A stretch of DNA of 64,000 bases from a bacterium (GTDB lineage: Bacteria; Electryoneota; JAOADG01): assembly GCA_026417415.1 (NCBI GenBank), contig JAOADG010000008.1:558001-622000 (forward strand). The letters are read 5' to 3'. Made by a program: the position numbers and the translations under genes. Below are positions 45,467 through 57,310 of the stretch, in pieces (positions within the stretch are counted from its first letter, which is position 1; each line of letters opens with the position of its first letter). The notes beneath the pieces are model-generated. The model was given only the letters and a program-made list of their open reading frames with translations, had not been told where the DNA came from and did no database searches.

Positions 45467-46215
45467 ATGGATAAAAAAATACTCAAATTGGTTTTAGTTT
45501 TACTTCTATTGACTACTTTAAGTTGTAGTAATAAAAAAGCTCTTTTACCCACTTCTGCTGAACAACGCTATGAAAAAATTAAAGGGTTATTTTATAAAAA
45601 GAAATATGATAAGACAATAGAAGAAGCTGAACAATTTTTAATCGCTTATTCTGGTGCAAGCATAGTCGATTCTGTACAATATTATTTAGCAGAATCCCAT
45701 TTCTTACTAAAAGAATTCGTTCTTGCACAAGCAGAGTATGAACGACTATATGAACAATTCCCATCATCACCACTGGTAGAAATTGCTAAGTTTAAATCAG
45801 CTCTTTCTAATTACAAATTATCACCTCAAAGTCAGTTGGATCAAAAATATACCTACTTAGCATATGATGGGTTTCAGCAATTTTTAGATGAATTTCCTAA
45901 AAGCCAATTTAAAGAAGAAGCTGAACAACTTTTAGCAGATTGTAGAGAAAAGTTAGCAAAAAAAGAATTGGAAGCAGGTAATCTCTACTTAAAACTTAGA
46001 AAGTATGAAGCAGCGTTGTCCTATTTTGATTTTGTCATAGATGAATTTTATATGACTAAAAGTGAACCTTGGGCATATTTAGGAAAAGGAAAAGTTTTTG
46101 AGATACTTCAAGAATATTCAAATGCTCTATTGATGTATCAAAAAGTGATTTCAAAATATCCATACTCAGAAGCTGCGCGAAAAGCATTACAACGAATTCA
46201 GTACTTATCGCAAAA

Positions 46216-46219
<4 letters not shown>
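45467..46219 (+). CDS. bamD: BamD-like outer-membrane assembly lipoprotein
   Basis: A 250-residue lipoprotein from ATG 45467. The signal peptide ends in the lipobox TLSC, followed by SNKK. Five TPR-like helical repeats follow (YEKIKGLFYKKKYDKTIEEAE, YLAESHFLLKEFVLAQAEYERL read in parts, YLKLRKYEAALSYFD). This layout is that of BamD in the beta-barrel assembly machine; a YbgF/other TPR lipoprotein is the alternative. An earlier in-frame start at 45425 lies inside lnt and would precede the signal peptide. The nadD start overlaps its stop. Confidence 0.85.
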
Positions 46220-48854
<2,635 letters not shown>

Positions 48855-48891
48855 TTATCTTGGGAAAATTCAAAGAGGAGATTTATTATTA

Positions 48892-49458
48892 ATGGCGACT
48901 ACGGCTGATTTGAGAAATGGTTTAACCATAGAATTTAAAAATGATATTTATCAGGTAATTGAATTTCAACATGTGAAACCGGGTAAAGGTGGAGCATTTG
49001 TAAGAACTAAATTAAAAAATGTGGTTAATGGAAGAGTATTAGAACAAACTTTTCGTAGCGGTGAAACTATTGATATCGTTCGGCTTGAAGCGAAAAAAAT
49101 GCAATTTCTATATATTGAGAATGATTACTATGTGTTCATGGATCAGGAAACGTTTGAACAAATTCATTTATCCGAAAAACAAATTGGTGATGATAAGTAT
49201 TTCTTAAAAGAAGGTGAAATTGTTGATGTATTATTTCATGGGGACACTCCATTAAGTATGACACTTCCGTTTTTTATTGTTTACACTGTAGTTGAAACCG
49301 AACCAGGTGTACGTGGTGATACAGCTCAAGGTGGAGCAACAAAACCTGCAAAGATTGAAACTGGTGCAACCATCCAAGTTCCTCTTTTCGTAGAACAAGG
49401 AGATAAAATTCGGGTGGATACAAGAACACGTACATATATGGAAAGGGTAAAGGAGTAA
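48892..49458 (+). CDS. efp: Translation elongation factor P
   Basis: Relieves ribosome stalling at polyproline. It has 188 residues from ATG 48892, with AGAGGAG about 11 bases upstream. The tip of domain I reads [10 protein letters not shown], so the modifiable residue is Lys32, the type used with beta-lysylation or with unmodified forms; the modifying enzymes are not in the window. The C-terminal OB signature [21 protein letters not shown] is canonical. An in-frame GTG at 48844 overlaps ligA and is not needed. The order efp-accB-accC is common in bacteria. Confidence 0.96.
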   Translation: MATTADLRNGLTIEFKNDIYQVIEFQHVKPGKGGAFVRTKLKNVVNGRVLEQTFRSGETIDIVRLEAKKMQFLYIENDYYVFMDQETFEQIHLSEKQIGDDKYFLKEGEIVDVLFHGDTPLSMTLPFFIVYTVVETEPGVRGDTAQGGATKPAKIETGATIQVPLFVEQGDKIRVDTRTRTYMERVKE

Positions 49459-49459
49459 T

Positions 49460-50005
49460 ATGCCAAGAAAAACTACCCAGTCGAAATCACTTAATTTAGA
49501 AAACAAAGTAACTTCGGAAATACAACCGTTCAATATTGATTTTTTGATGTTACAAGAATTGGTGAACTTGTTAGAAAAATCTCAATTAACTGAATTGGAA
49601 ATCGATACCGGAGTAACGCGTGTTTGGTTAAGTAAAAATCAACCTTTGATTCAATCGAGCTTTTTCCCACAGACAGTACCCATTAATGTTTCACAATCGC
49701 CCATTTCTACAACTCCAATTTCAACAAATGTCGAGACCAAAACAACATCAACATCTTCAAGTTTAGTTGAGGTACGTAGTCCAATGGTGGGTACATTTTA
49801 TGCAGCACCATCACCAGACGCTGAACCCTATGTTAAAGTTGGCGATTTTGTTCGTGAAGGTCAAATTCTCTGCATTATTGAAGCGATGAAATTGATGAAT
49901 GAAATTGAATCTGAAGTTTCTGGCAAAGTTGTAGAAATCAGTGTGAAGAATGGTCAACCTGTAGAATTTAATGCTGTTTTGTTTAGGATAGAGCCGAGTG
50001 TCTGA
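49460..50005 (+). CDS. accB: Biotin carboxyl carrier protein of acetyl-CoA carboxylase
   Basis: Carries CO2 on biotin during malonyl-CoA formation. It has 181 residues: an N-terminal segment with a basic start, a Ser/Thr/Pro-rich linker (about 60-105), and the biotinyl domain with K144 in [13 protein letters not shown]. The thumb loop [14 protein letters not shown] is present, marking the acetyl-CoA carboxylase type. Its stop overlaps the accC start. Confidence 0.96.
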   Translation: MPRKTTQSKSLNLENKVTSEIQPFNIDFLMLQELVNLLEKSQLTELEIDTGVTRVWLSKNQPLIQSSFFPQTVPINVSQSPISTTPISTNVETKTTSTSSSLVEVRSPMVGTFYAAPSPDAEPYVKVGDFVREGQILCIIEAMKLMNEIESEVSGKVVEISVKNGQPVEFNAVLFRIEPSV

Positions 50006-51362
50006 TTTTCAGATTAAAAAGATTTTGATTGCCAATCGAGGTGAAATCGCACTTCGTGTGATTCGTGCTGCGAAAGAGCTCGGTATCAAGACAGTGGCTG
50101 TTTATTCTGTTGCAGATAAAGATTCTTTGCATGTACGTTTTGCCGATGAAGCAATTTGTATAGGTCCTCCTCCTTCCGCTGAAAGTTATTTAAACAGTAC
50201 TCGTATTTTGGCTGCAGCGGAAATTTCTGGTGCTGATGCTATTCATCCGGGTTACGGGTTTCTTTCAGAAAACGCTGATTTTGCTGAACAAGTTATTGCA
50301 AGTGGGATTATTTGGATTGGACCTAATCATCATGCAATCCGACAAATGGGTGATAAAGCATTAGCAAAAGCAACAATGAAAGAAGCAGGGGTTCCTGTCA
50401 TTCCTGGTTCCAATGGAATTGTAAAGGAGGTTTATACAGCATTACAGATTGCTAATGAAATTGGTTATCCAGTGATTTTAAAAGCAACTGCCGGTGGTGG
50501 TGGCCGTGGTATGAGAATAGTAAGAAATGCTGAATCTATGGAATCTATTTTTGGGATAGCTTCTGCAGAAGCAGAGTCAGCATTTGGTTGTGCTGATTTG
50601 TACTTGGAAAAGTATATTGAACAACCTAGACATATTGAAGTACAAGTTATTGGAGATAAATACGGAAATATTATTCATTTAGGTGAACGTGAATGTACGA
50701 TTCAAAGAAGGCATCAAAAGTTAATTGAGGAAACCCCATCACCCGTAATCACTCCAGAACGTAGAGAAATAATTGGTAACGCTGCTGTATTAGGTGCTAA
50801 AAAAGTGAATTATGATTCAGCTGGAACGATGGAATTTATATACGATCCCGAAGGAAAATTTTACTTTTTAGAAATGAATACTAGAATACAAGTGGAGCAT
50901 CCAATTACAGAACAAGTGACAAGAATAGATTTAGTTAAAGAACAAATTCGAGTTGCGGCTGGCGAAAAATTGTCTAAAACACAAGATCAAGTCCATATGC
51001 GAGGACATTGTTTTGAATGTAGAATTAATGCTGAAGATCCTGACCGTAATTTTTTACCTTCGCCGATACCAATAACTGCATTACATTTTCCAGGCGGACC
51101 TGGAGTTCGAATAGATAGCTGTGCATATGATGGATATGTAATACCACCTTATTACGATAGTTTATTAGGGAAATTAATTGTTTTTGGAATAGATCGGCAT
51201 GAAGCGATCATGAGAATGAGAAGAGCTTTAGAAGAAATGATCGTTGAAGGACCTAAAACTACAATCCCATTGCATATTAAGATATTTAACGATCCTGTAT
51301 TTGTATCTGGAAAATTTGATACAACTTACCTTGAAACAGTTTCTTTTTTAAAAAATAAATAG
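49998..51362 (+). CDS. accC: Biotin carboxylase of acetyl-CoA carboxylase
   Basis: The ATP-grasp enzyme that carboxylates biotin on AccB. It has 454 residues and a GTG start at 49998. Motifs are [22 protein letters not shown] (seen in parts), [14 protein letters not shown], the glycine-rich ATP loop [26 protein letters not shown], and [16 protein letters not shown]. Length and all active-site residues are normal. accA and accD are not in the window. Confidence 0.97.
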   Translation: MSDFQIKKILIANRGEIALRVIRAAKELGIKTVAVYSVADKDSLHVRFADEAICIGPPPSAESYLNSTRILAAAEISGADAIHPGYGFLSENADFAEQVIASGIIWIGPNHHAIRQMGDKALAKATMKEAGVPVIPGSNGIVKEVYTALQIANEIGYPVILKATAGGGGRGMRIVRNAESMESIFGIASAEAESAFGCADLYLEKYIEQPRHIEVQVIGDKYGNIIHLGERECTIQRRHQKLIEETPSPVITPERREIIGNAAVLGAKKVNYDSAGTMEFIYDPEGKFYFLEMNTRIQVEHPITEQVTRIDLVKEQIRVAAGEKLSKTQDQVHMRGHCFECRINAEDPDRNFLPSPIPITALHFPGGPGVRIDSCAYDGYVIPPYYDSLLGKLIVFGIDRHEAIMRMRRALEEMIVEGPKTTIPLHIKIFNDPVFVSGKFDTTYLETVSFLKNK

Positions 51363-51390
51363 TATTAAATTCAAACAATGGAGAAATTAT

Positions 51391-51786
51391 ATGGCTTACG
51401 TTATTTCAAAAAACCGTAATTATACGAAAACACATGAATGGTGTCTTACGGCCGATCATGTTTGTTTAGTTGGAATATCCGATTATGCCCAAAGTGAATT
51501 GGGAGATATTGTTCTTGTTGATTTTAAGGTTAGTGTTGGTCAAGAAGTCAAAGCAGGTGATGTTATCGCGACTATTGAAGCTGTGAAAACAGTATCAGAC
51601 GTTTATGCACCTGTAAGCGGAACAATAAAAGAAATCAATTCAAAATTAGCTGATGATCCGTCTGTTGTAAATCAAGATGCTTACGGCGATGGGTGGTTGT
51701 TGAAAATTAGTGCAGCGAATTATTCAGAATGTGATGCTTTACTAAAACCGGATGAGTATGAAAATTATATAAGTAGCAGCCATTAA
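51391..51786 (+). CDS. gcvH: Glycine cleavage system H protein
   Basis: The lipoyl carrier of the glycine cleavage complex. It has 131 residues. The lipoylated lysine is K66 in TIEAVKTVSDVYAPVSG. Other signatures are YTKTHEWC and VGISDYAQSELGDIV, and the C-terminal DGWLLKI. It sits 68 bases before gcvPA. The gap between them holds no glycine riboswitch that I can see. Confidence 0.96.
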   Translation: MAYVISKNRNYTKTHEWCLTADHVCLVGISDYAQSELGDIVLVDFKVSVGQEVKAGDVIATIEAVKTVSDVYAPVSGTIKEINSKLADDPSVVNQDAYGDGWLLKISAANYSECDALLKPDEYENYISSSH

Positions 51787-51854
51787 AAGATACAGTGTAA
51801 TTTTCAAAAGCACAAAAGAAAAAGAATATTCATTTTTCTACTTAGGGAACATCT

Positions 51855-53198
51855 ATGACCTATACTCCTCACACACGACATGACCTCAGTGTAATGTTTA
51901 CCGCTATTGGTATTGAAAGGATTGAAGAACTTTTTTCTGATATTCCTGAAAACCTTTTAATTCAAGGTGAACTTGAACTTCCATCGTCTTTTTCGGAAAT
52001 AGAAGTACGAAAAATTTTTCAGGAAATGGCAAATAAAAATGCAGTAGATAATAAAGCTATTTGTTTTGCTGGTATGGGAAGTTATGAACATTTTATTGCA
52101 TCAGCGGTAAATCCATTGTTGTTTCGTTCTGAATTTTATACGGCTTACACACCATACCAACCGGAAGTTGCACAGGGAACACTTCAATGCATTTATGAAT
52201 TTCAATCATTAGTAACCAGATTAACTGGACTACCTGTAGCAAATGCTTCACTATACGATGGAGCAACAGCGATAGCAGAAGCAATTCAATTATTGCGTTC
52301 TTTTACCAAAAAAGATCGCATTGTTATTACTCGCGGTGTGAATCCATTGTATAGACAGGTGGTTGAGACAATTATTGGTTGTACAGAACCAGAAATTATC
52401 TATTGTCCTGTTAAAAATGGTATCACAGATTTAGTTGAACTTGAAATGCTGTTAACACCTGAAACTGCTTGCGTTGTTTTACAACAACCTAACTTTCTTG
52501 GTCAGATTGAGGATTTAGAAAAGTCAATACAGCTGATTAAATCAAAAAATATTCCAGTAATCGTTTCATCCTATCCTGTTTCTCTTGGTATGTTAGAAGC
52601 ACCAGGGAATTTGGGTGCTGATATCGTAGTAGGAGATGGCCAATGTTTAGGTCCAGGTTTATTGAATGGTGGTCCATATCTGGGATTATTTGCAGCGAAA
52701 AAAGAGTACGTTCGGTTAATGCCAGGAAGAATTGCTGCGAGGACTGAGGATAGCCAAGGGCGTAAAGGTTATGTACTAACTCTACAAACCAGAGAACAAC
52801 ACATTCGTAGAGAAAAAGCAACTTCCAACATATGTACTAATCAAGGACTAATGATGTTGGCGATGTTGTTCAATGTATCATTCATAGGTAAGAAGGGGCT
52901 GCAAGAAATGGCTTTTCAGAGTCATCAGAAAGCTTTATATCTTTCTAGTATGCTTAAAGATGTTGGTTTACCACCTGTTTATACTGGTCCATTTTTTAAT
53001 GAATTTGTTGTTCATCCAAAATGTGGAGCTGAAGAGTTTATAGTAAAAATGTTAGAAAAAGAAATACTTGCAGGCGTTGATCTGGGTAAGTTTGATGCTG
53101 ATTATCAAGGAAAAGTTTTAATAACTGTAACTGAAATGCGTGATAAAAAACAGTTGGATGATTACGTAGTATTTGCAGATAAAGTGAATCAAGGTTAG
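51855..53198 (+). CDS. gcvPA: Glycine dehydrogenase (decarboxylating) subunit 1
   Basis: The N-terminal half of split P protein, 447 residues. It begins YTPHTRHDLSVMFTAIGI, the classical start of this subunit, and has FAGMGSYEHFIASAVN, PYQPEVAQGTLQCIYEFQ, NASLYDGATAIAEA and RTEDSQGRKGYVLTLQTREQHIRREKATSNICTN (seen in parts). The PLP lysine resides in subunit 2, which is not adjacent: a slipin gene follows. gcvPB and gcvT must therefore be elsewhere if the system is complete. Confidence 0.95.
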   Translation: MTYTPHTRHDLSVMFTAIGIERIEELFSDIPENLLIQGELELPSSFSEIEVRKIFQEMANKNAVDNKAICFAGMGSYEHFIASAVNPLLFRSEFYTAYTPYQPEVAQGTLQCIYEFQSLVTRLTGLPVANASLYDGATAIAEAIQLLRSFTKKDRIVITRGVNPLYRQVVETIIGCTEPEIIYCPVKNGITDLVELEMLLTPETACVVLQQPNFLGQIEDLEKSIQLIKSKNIPVIVSSYPVSLGMLEAPGNLGADIVVGDGQCLGPGLLNGGPYLGLFAAKKEYVRLMPGRIAARTEDSQGRKGYVLTLQTREQHIRREKATSNICTNQGLMMLAMLFNVSFIGKKGLQEMAFQSHQKALYLSSMLKDVGLPPVYTGPFFNEFVVHPKCGAEEFIVKMLEKEILAGVDLGKFDADYQGKVLITVTEMRDKKQLDDYVVFADKVNQG

Positions 53199-53233
53199 GT
53201 ATAGTTTAATTCGCTACTTAAAGGAGATTTAAG

Positions 53234-53989
53234 ATGATTGGAGAAATTGGAATTTTTGGAATTATTGTGATTGTACTCGCAATTCTTTTAATTGCGAACA
53301 TGATTCGTATTCTTAAAGAATATGAACGTGGTGTAATTTTTCGTTTAGGACGACTCATCAACGTAAAAGGGCCAGGTTTGATTATTTTGATTCCTGTGAT
53401 TGATCAAATGGTAAAAGTTGACTTACGTGTAGTGACTTTAGATGTACCACCACAAGATATTATTACAAAGGACAATGTCTCTGTTCAAGTTTCAGCAGTG
53501 ATTTTTTTCCGTGTAATTGAACCAAGAAAGGCAGTTACTGAGGTTCAAAATTATTTATTTGCAACCAGTCAATTCAGTCAGACGACGTTACGTTCAATAC
53601 TAGGCCAAAGTGAACTTGATGAATTACTTGCCGAACGAGAAAAAATTAACCAACAACTTCAAAAAGTGATTGATAATCATACAGGACCTTGGGGCATCAA
53701 AGTTTCCTCGGTTGAGATTAAACAAGTTGATTTACCGCATGAGATGAAACGGGCGATGTCTGCCCAAGCAGAAGCGGAACGTACAAGAAGAGCAAAAATC
53801 ATTGCTGCTGATGGAGAATACCAAGCGGCAGCTAAATTGACTGAAGCAGCAAAAGTTATATCAACAGATCCGACTGCCTTACAACTTAGATATCTTCAAA
53901 CTTTAACAGAAATTGCTGCTGAAAATTCTTCAACTGTTGTATTTCCAATTCCTATAGATATGATTAAAGCATTTTTAAATAAATCATAA
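53234..53989 (+). CDS. Slipin (SPFH/Band 7, stomatin-like) membrane protein
   Basis: A 251-residue protein with an N-terminal membrane hairpin (about 3-24) and an SPFH domain ([45 protein letters not shown] seen in parts). The helix with [18 protein letters not shown] and the end [11 protein letters not shown] are typical slipin features. Such proteins form membrane microdomains and often pair with an NfeD partner; none is next to it here. An AAGGAG lies upstream of the ATG. Confidence 0.93.
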   Translation: MIGEIGIFGIIVIVLAILLIANMIRILKEYERGVIFRLGRLINVKGPGLIILIPVIDQMVKVDLRVVTLDVPPQDIITKDNVSVQVSAVIFFRVIEPRKAVTEVQNYLFATSQFSQTTLRSILGQSELDELLAEREKINQQLQKVIDNHTGPWGIKVSSVEIKQVDLPHEMKRAMSAQAEAERTRRAKIIAADGEYQAAAKLTEAAKVISTDPTALQLRYLQTLTEIAAENSSTVVFPIPIDMIKAFLNKS

Positions 53990-53997
53990 GTGAATTA

Positions 53998-55272
53998 GTG
54001 CGCCTGATTTTTTTAAAACAGTACTTTCCAGATTTTATCAAAAGCAATCTTAAAGCCCTTATCCCAATTGCTTTTGCGATAGGATTGACCATCTTCTTTT
54101 TGTATTATTCCAAACCTCGTGATAAGTATGGATCGGTTTATGTGTCTTCAGAACCAGCAGGAATCCCTATTATGATTGATGGGGCTAAGAGCATTTTCAC
54201 AACAGACACGACAATTTCAGAAGTAAAAACCGGAGTCCGACGAATTTCTTTATTTCTGGTAAATGGTGTTTGTGAACCACATTTTATCAACGTGGATGTT
54301 AAAGAAAACCAAGTTGCAAGAGCTCATTTCAAAGTACAATTTTTTACAAATTCTACAAATGTTAATCGTGAACCACGGTTAAAAGATTTTCCTAAACCAG
54401 CTCCAATTACAAGGGATGAAAATAAATCTCAACAGAATATCATTAACCCTATTATTGTTCCTAAAAAAACGTATCAAAAAGGGAATATTCAAATTTCTTG
54501 TAATGAACAAGGAGCTGATATCCATATTAATGGGCAAGCAACAGGTTTAAAAACACCTGCAATTATCACCAATCTGGATCCGGGTACTTATCAAATTTCT
54601 GTCTATAAACAGGGTTATACAAGTTATCCTGAGATTGCAAGTGTGAATCTTGATGAGGATGTAGGAATTGCTTATACCCATTTTGAGTTAATATCTAAGA
54701 TTAAACAAGAAAATAAAATTCTATTAGTAGTACTAACTGATCCGCCTATAACAAATTTACTCATTAATGGAAAAAATGAAGGGAACACTCCCTTTAGAAA
54801 ACTGTTTCCTAAAGGAAGATACAAAATTGAATTTCCTAAAATTACAGGTTATTTGACTCCTCAACCCCGACAAATACGCTTACAAGATCAAGATTCTTTA
54901 GTTGTTGAATTGAAATATCAAAAAGTTACGGGTAAATCTTATTTAGCAATTTATTCACCTAAAAGTGCCGAGCTTATCAATTTAGGAAAACTTAAAATTG
55001 AAATTGACCGTGCACCATTTTTTAATGGTGCAGCCGTTGAATCAAGACATATAATTTTGGGAAGCGTTCCTGAAGGTGAACATCTAATAACTATCTTTTT
55101 TGATAATCTATCTGCAGATATTACAGTTTCTTTTATTAACGGACATGTAACTCCTATTGAATTAAAATTTGAGCGGTTTTTAACTCAAGTGAAACCCAAA
55201 TTACGCCCCTTTGAACCTCAAAAATATGAAGATTATCGTCAATTAGTAGGTCAAGTAACCTATTACCCGTAA
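53998..55272 (+). CDS. PEGA-domain membrane-anchored protein
   Basis: A 424-residue protein with a GTG start. One N-terminal membrane helix (about 17-36) anchors it; the rest is outside. Three PEGA-like repeats are visible: about 44-95 (VYVSSEPAGIPIMIDGA), 160-215 (IQISCNEQGADIHINGQATG, then PGTYQISVYKQGY) and 240-285 (VVLTDPPITNLLINGKNEG). The last 130 residues form a further beta-rich region. PEGA domains are associated with surface layers or cell-envelope proteins; the specific role is unknown. It directly overlaps the rsuA-family gene downstream (TAATG). Confidence 0.8.
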   Translation: MRLIFLKQYFPDFIKSNLKALIPIAFAIGLTIFFLYYSKPRDKYGSVYVSSEPAGIPIMIDGAKSIFTTDTTISEVKTGVRRISLFLVNGVCEPHFINVDVKENQVARAHFKVQFFTNSTNVNREPRLKDFPKPAPITRDENKSQQNIINPIIVPKKTYQKGNIQISCNEQGADIHINGQATGLKTPAIITNLDPGTYQISVYKQGYTSYPEIASVNLDEDVGIAYTHFELISKIKQENKILLVVLTDPPITNLLINGKNEGNTPFRKLFPKGRYKIEFPKITGYLTPQPRQIRLQDQDSLVVELKYQKVTGKSYLAIYSPKSAELINLGKLKIEIDRAPFFNGAAVESRHIILGSVPEGEHLITIFFDNLSADITVSFINGHVTPIELKFERFLTQVKPKLRPFEPQKYEDYRQLVGQVTYYP

Positions 55273-55985
55273 TGAAATTGATACGTATTAATCAGCTTTT
55301 AGCTGAACGTTTTGGAATTTCAAGACGGTTGGCTGACCAGTGGATTTTATCTAATCAAGTTAAAGTAAATGATAAGATTGCTAAACTTGGTCAAAAAGTT
55401 GATGAAGATAAGGACTTGATATTCGTAAACAATTTACCTATACCAATTAAAAAACAAGTTTTAACATTTGCATTTCATAAACCTAAAGGCGTAGTTTGTT
55501 CTTTGTCGCTAAGATATGAAAAAGGGATATCAATCAAAGAATATCTACCACCCGACTTAGGTTTAAAACCAGTGGGTAGATTAGACATTCAAACAGAGGG
55601 TTTAATTATAGTAACCAATGATGGAAGATTGCATTATGAAGTTACACATCCATCTTTTGAAATTGAAAAAGAGTATATCGTTACAACGGCTAAACCAATT
55701 TTAGAAAAAGAGATATTCCTTCTATCGAAAGGAGTAATGTTGTCTGATGGTTTTTGTCAACCAGACCATATTGGACGAATTGGATCAAACCAAGTAAAAT
55801 TGGTTTTACATGAGGGACGAAATCGTGAAATTCGCAGATTGTTTTCAGCAATCAATCATCGTGTTGAAAGATTAGTACGAATTCGTATAGGAATGGTTGA
55901 ATTAGGCAATTTACCTGTAGGAGCGTTACGCTTATTAACAGAACAAGAAATCAAGCAATTGAAATTTAGGAGAAAGAACAATTAA
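55272..55985 (+). CDS. RsuA/RluB-family 16S/23S pseudouridine synthase
   Basis: A 237-residue pseudouridine synthase. The N-terminal S4 RNA-binding domain (about 1-60: INQLLAERFGISRRLADQWI) precedes the catalytic domain with the Asp in GRLDIQTEGLIIVTNDG. Further motifs are KPKGVVCS, EKEYIVT and LHEGRNREIRRLF. The family modifies rRNA; whether the target is 16S or 23S cannot be told. The C-terminus holds an AGGAG sequence that can serve the next gene. Confidence 0.92.
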   Translation: MKLIRINQLLAERFGISRRLADQWILSNQVKVNDKIAKLGQKVDEDKDLIFVNNLPIPIKKQVLTFAFHKPKGVVCSLSLRYEKGISIKEYLPPDLGLKPVGRLDIQTEGLIIVTNDGRLHYEVTHPSFEIEKEYIVTTAKPILEKEIFLLSKGVMLSDGFCQPDHIGRIGSNQVKLVLHEGRNREIRRLFSAINHRVERLVRIRIGMVELGNLPVGALRLLTEQEIKQLKFRRKNN

Positions 55986-56013
55986 AATTGTAATAAATGA
56001 AAGTACTACTATT

Positions 56014-56268
56014 TTGATGCTGGTTGAACGCTATCCTCAAACGATACCAATTTTACTAAAATATGGTATTCAGTGTATTGGATGTAAACATTCAGCATAT
56101 GAAACATTGAAAGATGCTGCGAGATTTTATGGAATAACTGAACTTGCTAACATTATTCGTGAATTGCAAGACATTCTAAACCAATCAGCATCAAACGAGT
56201 CGGATTTAAGACCAAAAAGAATTTTGAATAATCAAGAAAGTGTTATTAAAACGAATGATAATCAATAA
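56014..56268 (+). CDS. DUF1858-domain small protein, start uncertain
   Basis: A small protein with the DUF1858 pattern YPQTIPILLKYGIQCIGCKHS, then ETLKDAARFYGI, including the CxGC pair often seen near redox or metal proteins. From TTG 56014 (or ATG 56017) it has 84 residues, but the in-frame codons upstream (VINESTTILMLVERYP from about 55990) continue the family alignment. No ATG, GTG or TTG exists there; an ATT at 55981 lies 8 bases after AGGAG (55968-55972), so an AUU start is possible. The C-terminal 30 residues are polar. The mltG start overlaps its end. Confidence 0.8.
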   Translation: MMLVERYPQTIPILLKYGIQCIGCKHSAYETLKDAARFYGITELANIIRELQDILNQSASNESDLRPKRILNNQESVIKTNDNQ

Positions 56269-57304
56269 GAATAATTTAGATAAATTTTGGAGTATTCTCT
56301 GCTTACTGATTTTAATAGGAATTGGATTGATTCAGCATTGGTACTGGAAGGAATTTCGTTTTTCAGGTATAAATATAGTTGTAAATATTCCTTCTGGAGC
56401 GACTACAAGAGAGATTGCTAGAATTTTAAAATCAAATGGACTTATAAAAAGTGAAAATTTATTTTTGTTCGCAGCAAAACTTTCCGGGAGAGAAAAGCAA
56501 CTTAAACCTGGAACTTATACGTTCTCAAAAAATTTAACGATGTTTCAAATAATTGACCGATTATACCGTTCTCTTGGAATTTCATCAAAGATCACATTTT
56601 ACGAAAACACTTCAATTAAAGATTATATCAAACAGTTACAAAAAATTGGTATAGATTCAACAGAATTTATTGAAGCGACAAAGAACATTAAACTTTTACG
56701 AGAATTTGGAATAGAAGCGAATTCTGCAGAAGGTTATTTATTTCCAGACACTTATTATATATCTAGTGATATGTCTGCAGAAGATCTTGTTAGAATGCTC
56801 CTGAAACGCTTTAAGCAAGTTTTTACAGAACAACATGTAAAAAAAGCAAAAGAAATGGGTTTTTCCTTACATGAGATTGTCACACTTGCTTCTATCATTG
56901 GAGCAGAAGTCAAAGAAAAAGAAGAAGCATATTTAGTATCATCTGTTTTTCACAATCGTCTTAAACGTGGAATTCCGTTGCAGGCATGTCCAACAATTCA
57001 ATACATTATTCCGGATGGTCCGAGACGACTTTTATTAAAAGATTTAAGAATTGACTCTCCTTATAATACCTATTTGTATAAAGGTTTGCCGCCAGGTCCT
57101 ATTGGTAATCCTGGAAAGTTAGCATTAGATGCTGTATTAAATCCAGCAAAGACGAACTATTTGTTTTTTGTCTCTCAAGGGGATGGAACCCATGCTTTTA
57201 ATGAAACGATTGAAGGACATTTGCAATCAAAGACAGTTTTAGATTCGATTAGAATGATACATAAAATTGACCAGTTCAAAACAAAAGAAAACCAAACCCA
57301 GTAG
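56255..57304 (+). CDS. mltG: Endolytic murein transglycosylase MltG
   Basis: A membrane-anchored lytic transglycosylase that cuts new peptidoglycan strands. It has 349 residues from ATG 56255. A membrane helix (about 11-29) is followed by a LysM-like region (TREIARILKSNGLI, LKPGTYTF) and the YceG catalytic domain (AEGYLFPDTYYI, LASIIGAEVKEKEEA, SVFHNRLKRGIPLQACPTIQY, YNTYLYKGLPPGPIGNPG, FFVSQGDGTHAFN). In the catalytic Glu region one of the two Glu of the usual E-K-E is Gly, but the later Glu is kept. It overlaps the DUF1858 gene by 14 bases. Confidence 0.94.
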   Translation: MIINKNNLDKFWSILCLLILIGIGLIQHWYWKEFRFSGINIVVNIPSGATTREIARILKSNGLIKSENLFLFAAKLSGREKQLKPGTYTFSKNLTMFQIIDRLYRSLGISSKITFYENTSIKDYIKQLQKIGIDSTEFIEATKNIKLLREFGIEANSAEGYLFPDTYYISSDMSAEDLVRMLLKRFKQVFTEQHVKKAKEMGFSLHEIVTLASIIGAEVKEKEEAYLVSSVFHNRLKRGIPLQACPTIQYIIPDGPRRLLLKDLRIDSPYNTYLYKGLPPGPIGNPGKLALDAVLNPAKTNYLFFVSQGDGTHAFNETIEGHLQSKTVLDSIRMIHKIDQFKTKENQTQ

Positions 57305-57310
57305 TATAAA

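Noticed and set aside
51787-51854. Possible glycine riboswitch between gcvH and gcvPA
   Set aside because: The gap is only 68 bases and lacks the conserved core segments of glycine riboswitches.
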